Program-made: the position numbers and the translations under genes | In this document: piece by piece, positions 8,614-16,895 of the stretch | How the letters are laid out: each line of letters starts with the position of its first letter | Numbering within the stretch: position 1 is the stretch's first letter | The notes under the pieces: generated by a model | Told to the model about the DNA's origin: nothing | What the model saw: only the letters and a program-made list of their open reading frames with translations | The model's database searches: none | Source of the DNA: Rothia sp035916755 | Lineage (GTDB): Bacteria; Actinomycetota; Actinomycetes; Actinomycetales; Micrococcaceae | Direction of reading: 5' to 3' | Assembly: GCF_035916755.1 (NCBI RefSeq) | Contig: NZ_JAYWIX010000008.1 | Location: 124,001 to 188,000 of the forward strand | Length of the DNA: 64,000 nucleotides

Positions 8614-10580
8614 TAACGTATTCCCCTTTCATCAAAGAAGGTGTCTTCTAGCTTAGGCATGGACTGGATAGTGTACTGGGCTGTCCTAAATAGCTCGGCA
8701 ATCTTGCCGGCAGGTAAGGGGCTAGGCTGTCCAGCTTGGCTAGGCTGTTTTTGGCGTGGGTAATCGCTGGTGGGGCCAGCGGTACGGTGGTTAGGCAAGG
8801 AATGAGGCAATGTGGCATTTGAACCGGTGGTCGGGTAAAGATTGTTAACTGGTTCAGATGCTTCAGACCCGCTAAAGTTCTGATGTTGGTTTACATCCTG
8901 GTAGTCGGTTGAACCAAAGTTCTGGTTCTCTGCTAGAAGCGAGTCAGAATAAGCCCCCTCAAGCTGGGTTCCAACTGAGGTTTCGCCTGCTGTTGCCTGG
9001 GGCGCTGAATCAAGTGAAGAATCTGCTGGAGCATCATCAAACTGGGCACCGTTATCAGGCACGTTGGAAAGAGGTAGCTCTGAGGGGCCGGAATTGGCAT
9101 CAGCACTCGTACTATTTTCAGGAACCTGAGAATAATTGTGAGTTTCAGCTTGTGAATCAGAAGCAGGGTTAGCAGGAGTGATGGGTTCGGTGTTGGTACC
9201 TATTGAACCCATATCTGAGGCATCGTTACCGCTGACATCTTCAGGGGTATAACCGGTTTGGTCGAGCGTGGCCGATGGTGCTTCATTCCTGTCTACTGAC
9301 GGTTGAGACTCGCCAGTACCTTTTCGGTGAGTATTCTGACCTGAAGGTTGGACACCTGGGGTATCTTTGCGCTGGTTCCCTAGGGTCTTTTCAGGGCGTG
9401 GAGCTTCACTTTGTGGTCCACCGGCACCACCCGCAGGAGCTGATGATGATCCACCAGCCTGCCCCCAACCGGATTCAGCTAGGGTTGGTCCTTGCCACGC
9501 ACCGCCCGCAGCTCCACCACCAGCGGCCCCACTGGCACCAGCTCCACCACCGGCAGCACCGCCACCACCGGCACCGCCCGCAGTACTAGCTGCACTTGCT
9601 CCTGCCGCAGCTGCTCCACTGGAAGCAACGACCGCTGCGGCAGCTGTTAAGGCTCCCACCAGCGCCATGAGCTCTTTACCACCGCCAGAAGCTCCTGATG
9701 CCATAGCGTCAGGTGCTAGAACTCGTAGCAATGAGGGCAAGGCAAAAATGGAAACAGCAATCATGGCCATACCAGTAAAGACACCATCAAAATTGTCATA
9801 TCCTTGCATGAGCTTAAAGGCGAAGCCGTAGATAACAGAAACCACAGGTTTGAAAAGCAAAAAGGCAATAATCCACCGTGCAACAGGAGTCATCTTCAAG
9901 TCGCCCTTGAGCATATTTATTGCTTCAGAAACAGTCCAGAAACCAACCATGATAGGGAGGGCCACAGCACGAACTATCATCAAGCACCACTGGATGAAAA
10001 TTAGAATGACATTTAACCCTGAAAAAGCAAGAGTCGAGCCACCCAAAACACCAACCACTGTTTCTGCGGTGGGATAATTCCCATCAAGAGAAAAATTTGG
10101 TTGAGCCATCTCTAGCACCCAGCCTGCAAAGAGGTCTGAGACTGGTATAAAGATCGTTGCAATGCTTGTTGCAGCCGCTGCTACTCCGACCACCCGGGCA
10201 AGCCCAATCACTGCTGTCCGGATATCTTCGCCACGTTGAAATAACATAACCCGACCACCAGCAACAATCAGCCCTAAGATGGCAAAAAACCCGGTAAGCG
10301 GTGCCGTCAGCGCCGTTAACCAGGTCATTGTATCGCCTTGGAAATTTATACTCGGGCTATAGTCCATCCACGAGGTCATAAACTGTTGCATGAGGTTGAA
10401 CATGCCGTTATAGCTAGAAGTAACTAATTTTTCGATAGGATCAGGCAAAATATCAGAGACTACATCAGAAACTGTCTCGGAGACATCCCCACCATGTTGT
10501 GCCATTTTCCGACTAACGTAGATAGCAATATCAGCTACTTTGTCTTTGACCCCATTACCAATATCTTCATACAAAGGCAT
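8613..10580 (-). CDS. VirB6/TrbL-like polytopic channel protein
   Basis: The 655-residue protein has a soluble N terminus (about 1-80), then five or more membrane segments (roughly residues 87-285), then a long low-complexity tail rich in Gly, Ala, Ser, Pro and acidic residues, with a Gly/Ala block near 325-370. VirB6/TrbL homologues form the inner-membrane channel of type IV systems, and the actinobacterial ones often carry such tails. It begins 5 bases after the VirB8-like gene and its stop overlaps the next start, so it is internal to the operon. Function is assigned by topology and context. Confidence 0.75.
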   Translation of the reverse strand: MPLYEDIGNGVKDKVADIAIYVSRKMAQHGGDVSETVSDVVSDILPDPIEKLVTSSYNGMFNLMQQFMTSWMDYSPSINFQGDTMTWLTALTAPLTGFFAILGLIVAGGRVMLFQRGEDIRTAVIGLARVVGVAAAATSIATIFIPVSDLFAGWVLEMAQPNFSLDGNYPTAETVVGVLGGSTLAFSGLNVILIFIQWCLMIVRAVALPIMVGFWTVSEAINMLKGDLKMTPVARWIIAFLLFKPVVSVIYGFAFKLMQGYDNFDGVFTGMAMIAVSIFALPSLLRVLAPDAMASGASGGGKELMALVGALTAAAAVVASSGAAAAGASAASTAGGAGGGGAAGGGAGASGAAGGGAAGGAWQGPTLAESGWGQAGGSSSAPAGGAGGPQSEAPRPEKTLGNQRKDTPGVQPSGQNTHRKGTGESQPSVDRNEAPSATLDQTGYTPEDVSGNDASDMGSIGTNTEPITPANPASDSQAETHNYSQVPENSTSADANSGPSELPLSNVPDNGAQFDDAPADSSLDSAPQATAGETSVGTQLEGAYSDSLLAENQNFGSTDYQDVNQHQNFSGSEASEPVNNLYPTTGSNATLPHSLPNHRTAGPTSDYPRQKQPSQAGQPSPLPAGKIAELFRTAQYTIQSMPKLEDTFFDERGIR

Positions 10581-10585
10581 GGTTC

Positions 10586-11338
10586 TTAGTCCTTTTTCTT
10601 CTCAGTAAAGAAGATGAATTCCCCTTCTTTAATCATGGATACACCTTCCGCGGGGCAGCCACCTACGGGATATTTCCAGTCGTTGCCATCCCATTCAACT
10701 GTGCATTGCATGATGAAATACCCTGACCCATCGAATGAATTATCAGAAATAACCTCAGAGACTAAGCCAATAGTTGCCGCGCTATCGGTGTATTGCTCAA
10801 TGGTGTAGCCCACCACCACAGTTTGGTGGGAAGGTTCCTTATTCATATCGTCGCGTGGTTCTTCTTTCACACGCCGCGGTTCAGTCAGGAGTAAGGCAAG
10901 CTGCTCCTCACTAAATTGCGGGTCGCTAAAGGAACCGACAACATTAGCTACAGCCAGGACAGCACCCATAGGTGTATGAGTGAAGCATTGCCCAATCTGC
11001 TGCGAAGTATCAACGGGCCCATACTGAGCTGAGCTGGGCCACGAGGTACGTTTCTTACTGATCTTCCATACCAAGTCAGCAGGTTCTTTCATATCCTGTT
11101 CAGTCGAGCCGTCAGACTCAACTGAACAGGATGCAAATGAACTAGAAGGATTGATAGATGACGCACTTTGGGAGGTGGTAACCTCACTTCCAGTAGCTTC
11201 ATCAGCCTTACCCTTACCACCTACTAGGTTCATGATGATAAGGACTATCAGCATGAGAATAACCGACATAAGGAACCCCACAGCTAGCATGGTGCGCTTA
11301 GAGCGGGAGCTTTTTTCATGGGGCGTATTTTCTAACAT
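10586..11338 (-). CDS. VirB8/TcpC-like bitopic membrane protein
   Basis: A 250-residue protein with a basic N terminus, one membrane segment (about 17-40), a Ser/Thr-rich spacer and an extracytoplasmic domain from about residue 85. The domain shows conserved-looking blocks (TPMGAVLAVANVV, then VVVGYTIEQY, then W near the end) seen in actinobacterial transfer-region proteins that probably share the NTF2-like VirB8 fold. Such proteins hold the channel together outside the membrane. The size, topology and place between the pilin-like and VirB6-like genes support this; sequence identity to VirB8 is not obvious by eye. Confidence 0.6.
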   Translation of the reverse strand: MLENTPHEKSSRSKRTMLAVGFLMSVILMLIVLIIMNLVGGKGKADEATGSEVTTSQSASSINPSSSFASCSVESDGSTEQDMKEPADLVWKISKKRTSWPSSAQYGPVDTSQQIGQCFTHTPMGAVLAVANVVGSFSDPQFSEEQLALLLTEPRRVKEEPRDDMNKEPSHQTVVVGYTIEQYTDSAATIGLVSEVISDNSFDGSGYFIMQCTVEWDGNDWKYPVGGCPAEGVSMIKEGEFIFFTEKKKD

Positions 11339-11372
11339 CTATCTATCCTTCCAATAACGCAATAGATTTATT

Positions 11373-11717
11373 TTAGATGGCAGCGCCACAGTTGAGCGAG
11401 GCACTAATGAACGCGCTGACGATGGAACCAGCACCAGCAACGAGAATTGCACCGCCAATCCAATAGCCCAGCTGCTTGAAAGGCACATTGATTGATTCAT
11501 TACGGTGCGCGAACATCATGCTCACACCGATGATAATCAAACCAATGACTCCAACACCGGCTGCAATACCTGCTGACCATGCCTGGGCGGTTTCCAAACC
11601 GTCACAGAGTTTCTTAGGGGCGGGGATAACTTCAGCATGTGCCGGTGCCATCGTCAGCAACAGGGCCAGGACTGCATAGCTTGCAGCGGCAACAGCTTTA
11701 GTGAGTTTCTTACGCAT
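11373..11717 (-). CDS. VirB2/TrbC-like pilin or small membrane subunit
   Basis: The 114-residue product has a cleavable signal peptide (MRKKL... with AHA before Glu29), then two hydrophobic segments (about 47-68 and 84-106) joined by a short basic loop. That is the VirB2/TrbC layout. Two Cys (38 and 110) could form a disulfide after export. A ribosome site AAGGAGA lies 8 bases before the ATG. The gene stands between the DUF6668 and VirB8-like genes. Confidence 0.7.
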   Translation of the reverse strand: MRKKLTKAVAAASYAVLALLLTMAPAHAEVIPAPKKLCDGLETAQAWSAGIAAGVGVIGLIIIGVSMMFAHRNESINVPFKQLGYWIGGAILVAGAGSIVSAFISASLNCGAAI

Positions 11718-11752
11718 AGGTTTACATCTCCTTAGTGATGTGTGGTTAGGGG

Positions 11753-12268
11753 TTAGAGTGAGACAAAGATACGTTTTTCGATGGTTTCTCGTACTTTTGT
11801 CACAGCTTTCTTGGGTCCTTTGTTCTCCAAGAGGTCTTGGGTGAAATCAATAGCTCTGAAATCTTCTACCCAGGGGATTTCAATAACAGAGTTAGGGCCC
11901 GAAAGAATAGTGAGCAAGTTCTTGACCGGCTTGGGGTAAGCCCGTGGAGCATCTGGAACTACCAAGATCCCCAGCAAAGCAACCTGCTTAGACCGAAGCT
12001 CAGCAATAAGTCCGAGTGTTGCTTTAAGCGACTTAACGGTTGAGCGCACAACAAAGAGAACACTCTGATCTGTTAACTCCGCTGAGGTAATCTCCGGAAA
12101 ACCTAAAATAGTTGCCCACGTGCTGGCCCCGCTCTCAGGGGTGACCCCGCAAATATAGACGCTATCTTTTTGCGTAGGCTCTGGCGGCAACGCAAAAGGA
12201 TTGACGGGCCGTTCTGGTTTTTGCATGAGAGCTACCCCTGTAGACTCATTATTTTGGCGCAAACGCAT
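11753..12268 (-). CDS. DUF6668 family ParA/MinD-like protein
   Basis: The ATG at 12268 gives 171 residues and overlaps the preceding gene by 20 bases; the frame extends further to 12334 but that part is inside the upstream gene. The N-terminal ICGVTPESGAST resembles a decayed deviant Walker A motif, since the usual Lys is missing. The later pattern (VLFVVRSTVKSLKA, then LLGILVVPDAPRAYPKPV, then IPWVEDFR) matches my memory of DUF6668 from actinobacterial transfer loci. It may be a nucleotide-binding scaffold that no longer hydrolyses ATP. No membrane segment is seen. Confidence 0.6.
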   Translation of the reverse strand: MRLRQNNESTGVALMQKPERPVNPFALPPEPTQKDSVYICGVTPESGASTWATILGFPEITSAELTDQSVLFVVRSTVKSLKATLGLIAELRSKQVALLGILVVPDAPRAYPKPVKNLLTILSGPNSVIEIPWVEDFRAIDFTQDLLENKGPKKAVTKVRETIEKRIFVSL

Positions 12269-13715
12269 AGACCCTCCCTTGTTCTTCTGTTGTTTGAAAA
12301 ATAATGGCAGGCCCGTTATCGAAACGGTCAGCAATAATAGGTTCTTCTTGCCCCCAAGGTTCTAGGTGCCCGTCCGGGCTAATTCTTTTACCTGAAGATG
12401 TGGAGAAGAAAAACCCCGCGCTGTACCGCCCTTGAGTACCTACCTTCATTGCCTTACCTGTAGATAAATCTGCAAGCACTTTATGGGCGTATACGGTGTC
12501 CCGCACTGGGTCACTGATTATTGGAGAGTTACTTTCCTCCGTAGTCAGGCTCCGAAGGTTGCTAACCGCATCATCGGTAATGTCGGCAAACTCCATAACG
12601 AGAGCTTGGTCTTTGGCATACCTCAGAACAAGATGTTCGTTCGTCGATGCCAATAGACCTTGATAGGTAGCACTTGTATCTGGGGGCGCTATCTGCACGG
12701 GAGTGCCCCCGCTGACTTTATGTATAGTTGCTTCTTCCTTACCGATTGCCCAAAGCTGGCCGGAAACAATTGTTGCTACGTGGGTATTTTCAGGTAGTTG
12801 CTCATCTTTAAGTTCTCCGCTGACAGTAGGAACCTTAAGAGCCAGTCCTTCTTGCCAGATGGGAACCCCTGATAAATGGTGGGTAGGTGAGGGCACGTAC
12901 CGGTAAATCTTGCCTTGAGCCATATCAGCGGTATAGGTTGCTTCTTCTCCCACAGCACTAATCCAATTTGGACCTAAGCCTGTAGCTGCGTACAAAGTCC
13001 CTACAGAGGTTTCTAGAGGAACTTCAGTAACTTGCTTACCGCTACGGTCGTACGCCACTAAAGATCTCTCTTGAACGACCACGAGATAATCATGGGTTAC
13101 CACGGGTACGGTATTAGTTGTTTCGAGGGTAAAAGCCAGTTGGTCACTGTACCCGGAGGGAACAGCGCCTTCGTAGCTTGAAGAAAGAGAGTCTACTTCC
13201 AAAGGAACCGGAAGCTCAGACTCAGCATCATCATTTTTGATAAATAAGGATGCTACTCCAAGGGCACCTAGACCAACGCCTACCGTTGCCACGCCAGCGC
13301 CGATTAAGAAGTTGCGACGGGACGGTTGTACTTTTGCTGGTTCCTCTTCCTCTTCCTCTTCCTCTTCCTCTTCAAGGAGCATTTCAACGCTCACATCAAC
13401 TTCTTCAGGGTCATCGTAGATAGCTGGGAAAAAACCTGCTTCAGGGACTGCTGGGGATTCTAAAACTTCTTGTAACTTCCCGGATGCTGATAGCTGCATA
13501 GGGAAAATTTCTCCATCAGCATGGACATGAACCAGGGGTTCGAGAACACCTAGTTCCTGTGCAAGCTCAGAGCACACAGATGAACCAAGTTCATTGAGAG
13601 TTTTTGCATCCGCCCCAGGAGGAAGAAGAGCGGTTACGCTGTGTCCGCTCGGTGCAGTTACCTCTACTTGACCTTCGTTCAGGTAGAGATCAAGGATAAT
13701 TTTTGCTTCGGTCAT
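12249..13715 (-). CDS. Ubiquitin-like/Tat-anchored membrane protein with beta-propeller-like exterior
   Basis: The 488-residue protein has three parts. Residues 1-80 look like the YukD/EccD ubiquitin-like domain of type VII systems (short beta strands, a Leu-Pro-Pro-Gly loop, then a helix). A linker with 11 consecutive Glu follows. Then SRRNFLIGAGVA (about residue 131) looks like a twin-arginine motif leading into one membrane segment, and about 310 residues outside show repeated short strands as in PQQ-like propellers. It lies between the lipoprotein and DUF6668 genes of the secretion operon. The domain reading is by eye; the role is unknown. Confidence 0.6.
   Translation of the reverse strand: MTEAKIILDLYLNEGQVEVTAPSGHSVTALLPPGADAKTLNELGSSVCSELAQELGVLEPLVHVHADGEIFPMQLSASGKLQEVLESPAVPEAGFFPAIYDDPEEVDVSVEMLLEEEEEEEEEEEPAKVQPSRRNFLIGAGVATVGVGLGALGVASLFIKNDDAESELPVPLEVDSLSSSYEGAVPSGYSDQLAFTLETTNTVPVVTHDYLVVVQERSLVAYDRSGKQVTEVPLETSVGTLYAATGLGPNWISAVGEEATYTADMAQGKIYRYVPSPTHHLSGVPIWQEGLALKVPTVSGELKDEQLPENTHVATIVSGQLWAIGKEEATIHKVSGGTPVQIAPPDTSATYQGLLASTNEHLVLRYAKDQALVMEFADITDDAVSNLRSLTTEESNSPIISDPVRDTVYAHKVLADLSTGKAMKVGTQGRYSAGFFFSTSSGKRISPDGHLEPWGQEEPIIADRFDNGPAIIFQTTEEQGRVYAFAPK
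13341..13373 (+). repeat. In-frame hexanucleotide microsatellite (TTCCTC)5.5
   Basis: A pure TTCCTC repeat of 33 bases encodes, on the minus strand, the 11-Glu run of the ubiquitin-like membrane protein with alternating GAA and GAG codons. Slippage would add or remove two Glu at a time and keep the frame. Confidence 0.9.
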
Positions 13716-13721
13716 CTTCGA

Positions 13722-14441
13722 TTAGCTTTCTTCAAAGATTGTGGGTACAGCGCCTACGACTGTCCAACCATCATCACGTTTTTCGAGGTAAACCATGACC
13801 TGAGCTTTTCCTCCGGGAAGGTTTACCCCGTCACGCCCTACCCAATCCCAGTAGACGGTGTACCCAACAGTTGCTGTTTCGTAGCCTTCTTCGCTAAGGA
13901 CCGGAGCGCTACTGCTCTCCTGGCTTGTGGCTTCACCCTGAGTTCCGCTGGGTGTTTCCTGGATATGAGAGTGCCCGTCCAGGTGAGAGGACGTACGGTA
14001 AATCCGTAATTTGGTGTAGGCCTGATGCTCAGATGCTTTAGTGAACTGGTACTGCAAGGTATTTCTGCGCTGGCTCTGGTCCCCCTCTAACACTGCCTGA
14101 GCCCACTGCTCACTCATGAGAGGCCGGGCACGCTCTGTACCTGATTGCATACCGGCATCGATCGTAGAATCCCAGCAGTAGGAGATACCGATAAATGCGC
14201 GGCCTACTGACTCAGCCGAATATCGAGAAACTGAGTCAGGATTGACACAAGTGCCATCAGCTAGGGGATAGTTACTGCCTGGAGTTTTCAGCGAAGTAGG
14301 ACTTGCTGAACTGTCAGAAGCAGCGGTACTAACCTGGGGCGCTGATACAGGCGTAGCTGGCTTCTCTGATGACGCACAAGCTGTCAGAGAAGCTAAAGCG
14401 ATAAGGCTAAACGCAAATGCACGGGGCTTTAGAAGTTCCAT
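13722..14441 (-). CDS. Secretion-operon lipoprotein
   Basis: The 239-residue product starts with a lipoprotein signal (ALASLTAC, lipid Cys at about residue 22), then a Ser/Pro/Thr-rich tether and a C-terminal domain of about 190 residues with many Tyr and Trp. The last half may be an NTF2-like fold (YETATVGYTVYWDWV, ending in GWTVVGAVPTI), similar in feel to the outer domains of VirB8-like proteins. GGAGAAAGG precedes the ATG, and the start overlaps the wall-hydrolase gene by 13 bases. It is probably a cell-surface part of the transfer apparatus. Confidence 0.6.
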   Translation of the reverse strand: MELLKPRAFAFSLIALASLTACASSEKPATPVSAPQVSTAASDSSASPTSLKTPGSNYPLADGTCVNPDSVSRYSAESVGRAFIGISYCWDSTIDAGMQSGTERARPLMSEQWAQAVLEGDQSQRRNTLQYQFTKASEHQAYTKLRIYRTSSHLDGHSHIQETPSGTQGEATSQESSSAPVLSEEGYETATVGYTVYWDWVGRDGVNLPGGKAQVMVYLEKRDDGWTVVGAVPTIFEES

Positions 14442-15547
14442 GCGCCTTTCTCCTTCAATATGGGTTCTGGGTTAAGGGTCTGTCCGTTGTAGGGGTTATA
14501 GTTTTCACCTGTCAAAGGCTCACCGGGCTTGTAAATTTCATAGTGCAGATGGGTGATGAAGACCGTTGCTACAGATTCGCCGTAGTTCCCTTCAATCCCC
14601 AGAATGTCGCCTTTCTTGACCTCTTGACCGGGCTCAACCGAGGATTCATGAAGGTGGCAGAAAGCCATCCGTAGGTCTGAGCCATCTTTAGCAGTAGCAA
14701 GAACGCAATGATCGGGCTGAAAGTAGCCTGTGATATCTAGGTCAGTCGGTGCTACAACAGGACCGCCAGGGGAGAAACCAGAGCCGGTGAGCAAGTCGAT
14801 GCCGACGTGCTGTTGCGCCCAGGCAGGCAAACCTGGCACCGACCGGGGGCCATAGCCAGAACTCATAGTTGAGTTTGGTAGCGGGGACGTCCACTCTCCA
14901 TCTCCTAAGTCGCCGTCCCAAGCAACTGCGACGGAACTACAGGTCGATGAGTATTCCACCTGAGCCTCGGCGGTAATAACTTCGATATAGTGTTGGGTCT
15001 CGGTAAATGGTGGGATGCCGGAGTATTTTTCGACGTTACCGGGGCCTGCATTATAGGCAGCAAGAGTGAGTTGAATCAGCTTGGTAGGGTCTTCCCCAGC
15101 GTACTTTTCGACCATTCCTTTGAGGTCTTTCATGTAGCGACCCATAGCTGCTACAGCATCGCTGACGTTAGTGATATCCCCACCGTTGCCGTAGGCCTCC
15201 CAGGTAGCAGGCATGAACTGTGCTGGGCCTTTCGCACCAACCGGTGAGACAGCTTGGGCGTTGAAATTTGATTCCTGCTTGATTTGTGCTGCCAGAATCT
15301 CTTCGGGGATACCTGAATCTTCAGCTGCTTTTTTGAGAGGTTCTTTGTACTCTTCGGGGACGTTGATGGCAGATGCGGAGCTCTGCTCGTTCTGGGCCGA
15401 ATCTGTGACGGCGGAGGTGCAAGCGGTATTTGTTATGAATGTCGTACCGGCAAGTTGACCGAGCATAACGGGACCAGAAATTGCGATACCAACGATGAGG
15501 CTTCCTGTTGCTAGGAGAGCGCCACCGGTTTTTTGTTGTGAGTTCAT
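14429..15547 (-). CDS. Bifunctional wall hydrolase: lytic transglycosylase plus M23 endopeptidase
   Basis: The 372-residue protein has an N-terminal membrane anchor (about 8-38), then an SLT domain (about 65-190) with the catalytic Glu in IKQESNFN and the GPAQFMP and AAYNAGPGNV motifs, then an M23/LytM domain (about 230-370) with the zinc motifs HVGID and HLHYE. This is the VirB1/PrgK/CwlT-type enzyme that opens peptidoglycan so that the secretion channel can cross the wall. It overlaps the upstream gene by ATGA and the downstream lipoprotein gene by 13 bases. Confidence 0.9.
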   Translation of the reverse strand: MNSQQKTGGALLATGSLIVGIAISGPVMLGQLAGTTFITNTACTSAVTDSAQNEQSSASAINVPEEYKEPLKKAAEDSGIPEEILAAQIKQESNFNAQAVSPVGAKGPAQFMPATWEAYGNGGDITNVSDAVAAMGRYMKDLKGMVEKYAGEDPTKLIQLTLAAYNAGPGNVEKYSGIPPFTETQHYIEVITAEAQVEYSSTCSSVAVAWDGDLGDGEWTSPLPNSTMSSGYGPRSVPGLPAWAQQHVGIDLLTGSGFSPGGPVVAPTDLDITGYFQPDHCVLATAKDGSDLRMAFCHLHESSVEPGQEVKKGDILGIEGNYGESVATVFITHLHYEIYKPGEPLTGENYNPYNGQTLNPEPILKEKGAWNF

Positions 15548-15831
15548 GAGCCAAAGGTGTTAGGTCGGATAATTTTTTTCTCTGAGCCGTTCGCTCCCCG
15601 GTGCAATTTCGGCGGTGGTGATGACGTGAGAGCTGAGAATATAAGCTCCAGCATGTATGCGATGGCTGCTTGCCGGGAGGCTCCGGTGTTCTGGGAGATT
15701 TGGTCTGCCTGGTTGCTGCATGTGGCGCATAGGGTGAGCGTCCGTTTATTAAGCGGTACTTTCTCTGTGCTGGGAGAATCTTTGAAGGAGCTGTAACACA
15801 GGGAGCAGAGTAGAGGGTCCTTATCTGTCAT
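15544..15831 (-). CDS. Small zinc-ribbon-like protein, first gene of the secretion operon
   Basis: The ATG at 15831 gives 95 residues; the longer frame to 15966 runs through the AT-rich upstream region and looks non-coding. CSLC (about residues 9-12) and CATC (about 35-38) could bind one zinc ion, followed by a helix with ASRQAAIAYMLELIF. It may be a regulator or recruiting factor. Its stop overlaps the wall-hydrolase start by ATGA, so it is part of the same transcript. Confidence 0.55.
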   Translation of the reverse strand: MTDKDPLLCSLCYSSFKDSPSTEKVPLNKRTLTLCATCSNQADQISQNTGASRQAAIAYMLELIFSALTSSPPPKLHRGANGSEKKIIRPNTFGS

Positions 15832-15949
15832 AGGGGCGTCCTTGCGGTGTACGTGATTTGTGGTCTCACAGATGTATATGAGCGAAGGGGCCGTTTGGAG
15901 AACAGAATGGGGAAATTTTTTTAAACTTTTTTCTGACCAGCAGAAACAC

Positions 15950-15996
15950 CACTGAACAGAACACAATCAAACAAAACAATTGTGTTCTATTCAGTG
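15950..15996. promoter_or_regulatory. 18-bp inverted repeat between secretion operon and recombinase gene
   Basis: CACTGAACAGAACACAAT (15950-15967) and its complement (15979-15996) match at 17 of 18 positions around an 11-base spacer. Further GAACAGAA or TTCTGTTC copies flank it (near 15898 and 16000). It lies 119 bases upstream of the first secretion gene and just past the recombinase stop. It may be a regulator operator, a recombination site for the XerC-like enzyme or, less likely, a terminator, since no T tract follows. Confidence 0.55.
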
Positions 15997-16006
15997 CTGT
16001 TCTGTT

Positions 16007-16822
16007 CTATGGGGTTTTATGAAGGCTAGGAAGGGCAGCTACTGCATCCCACAGGTCCTGCTCGAAGTAGCCGACGTATTGCTGGGTAGTGCTAATGTCA
16101 GCGTGCCCAAGAAGCTGCTGAACAACCTTGATGTCTTTAGTTCGCCGATAAACTTCAGTGGCAAAGAGACGGCGCAGACTATGTGGAGTGTACCCCTTGC
16201 CTAGGGCGGCAGATATTTTGCGCCCTACATAGTCATGGGTGCGGTGTCCTGAGAATCGCCCTGGGAAGTAGTAGCCATGAGTTTTTAGCCTGAGTAGTGC
16301 TTGGAGGTCAGGGTGTGCTGGAATGATGCGAACATGCCCGCCCTTCCCGGTGATACTCAGATAGGAGCCGTGGAAATCGCTGGTATGCAGGGAAGCTATC
16401 TCCGTACGCCTTAGCCCAGCAAGCCCGGCCAATAAAAGCATAAGCCGAACTTCCTCAGTTGGAGATGCTTGCACCGCTTGAGCAAAGATAGAATAAGGGG
16501 CCGGGGGTAACAGCTTCCTGGGAACTGAAACAGACAACAGGTTATCTGTGGGTGCCTTGGAAATAGCCTCTATAGCCTTAAGGTAATGGTAAAGGCCCCG
16601 TACAGAAGCGAGAGCTGACTTTTTGGTAGCAGATCCCCAATTAGGGTTAGCTACCCACGATGCAAGCTGAGCTGGAGTAAGAACTTCAGGTGCCTGCTCG
16701 GGGTAGGTATCAGCTAACCGGCTAACCCAGTAAATCCTAGTCTGAATAGTGCGTTCGGTACGTCCTGCTCCTGTCAGCCAAGTAGCATACCCAGTAATGT
16801 GCTGGTTCCATAGCGTCTCCAT
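16007..16822 (-). CDS. XerC/D-like tyrosine recombinase
   Basis: The 271-residue protein has a SAM-like N-terminal core-binding domain (about 5-90) and a catalytic domain with the full set of residues: Arg138 (GLRRTEI), Lys160 (GKGG), His214 and Arg217 (HSLRR), His240 (LLGHADIS) and Tyr249. It resembles small plasmid-type recombinases that resolve multimers more than long phage integrases. It lies at the head of the secretion operon, far from the att site, so it is more likely a resolvase or an inversion enzyme than the integrase of the element. An 18-bp inverted repeat follows its stop. Confidence 0.85.
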   Translation of the reverse strand: METLWNQHITGYATWLTGAGRTERTIQTRIYWVSRLADTYPEQAPEVLTPAQLASWVANPNWGSATKKSALASVRGLYHYLKAIEAISKAPTDNLLSVSVPRKLLPPAPYSIFAQAVQASPTEEVRLMLLLAGLAGLRRTEIASLHTSDFHGSYLSITGKGGHVRIIPAHPDLQALLRLKTHGYYFPGRFSGHRTHDYVGRKISAALGKGYTPHSLRRLFATEVYRRTKDIKVVQQLLGHADISTTQQYVGYFEQDLWDAVAALPSLHKTP

Positions 16823-16895
16823 ATAAGAGGCTCCTTCAAAGAGTAGAAGTAAAATCGAAAGAGCCTGTGACCCCTATCCCCAGAGAGCTTTTCCC

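Noticed and set aside
9367..9831. 154-codon + strand frame opposite the VirB6-like gene
   Set aside because: It is the mirror of the Gly/Ala-rich tail; its Pro/Ala repeats come from the complement of GGx/GCx codons.
16007..16822. XerC-like recombinase as the integrase of element 1
   Set aside because: It lies 9 kb from the att site and lacks the arm-binding domain usual for tRNA-targeting integrases; the real integrase is more likely left of the window.
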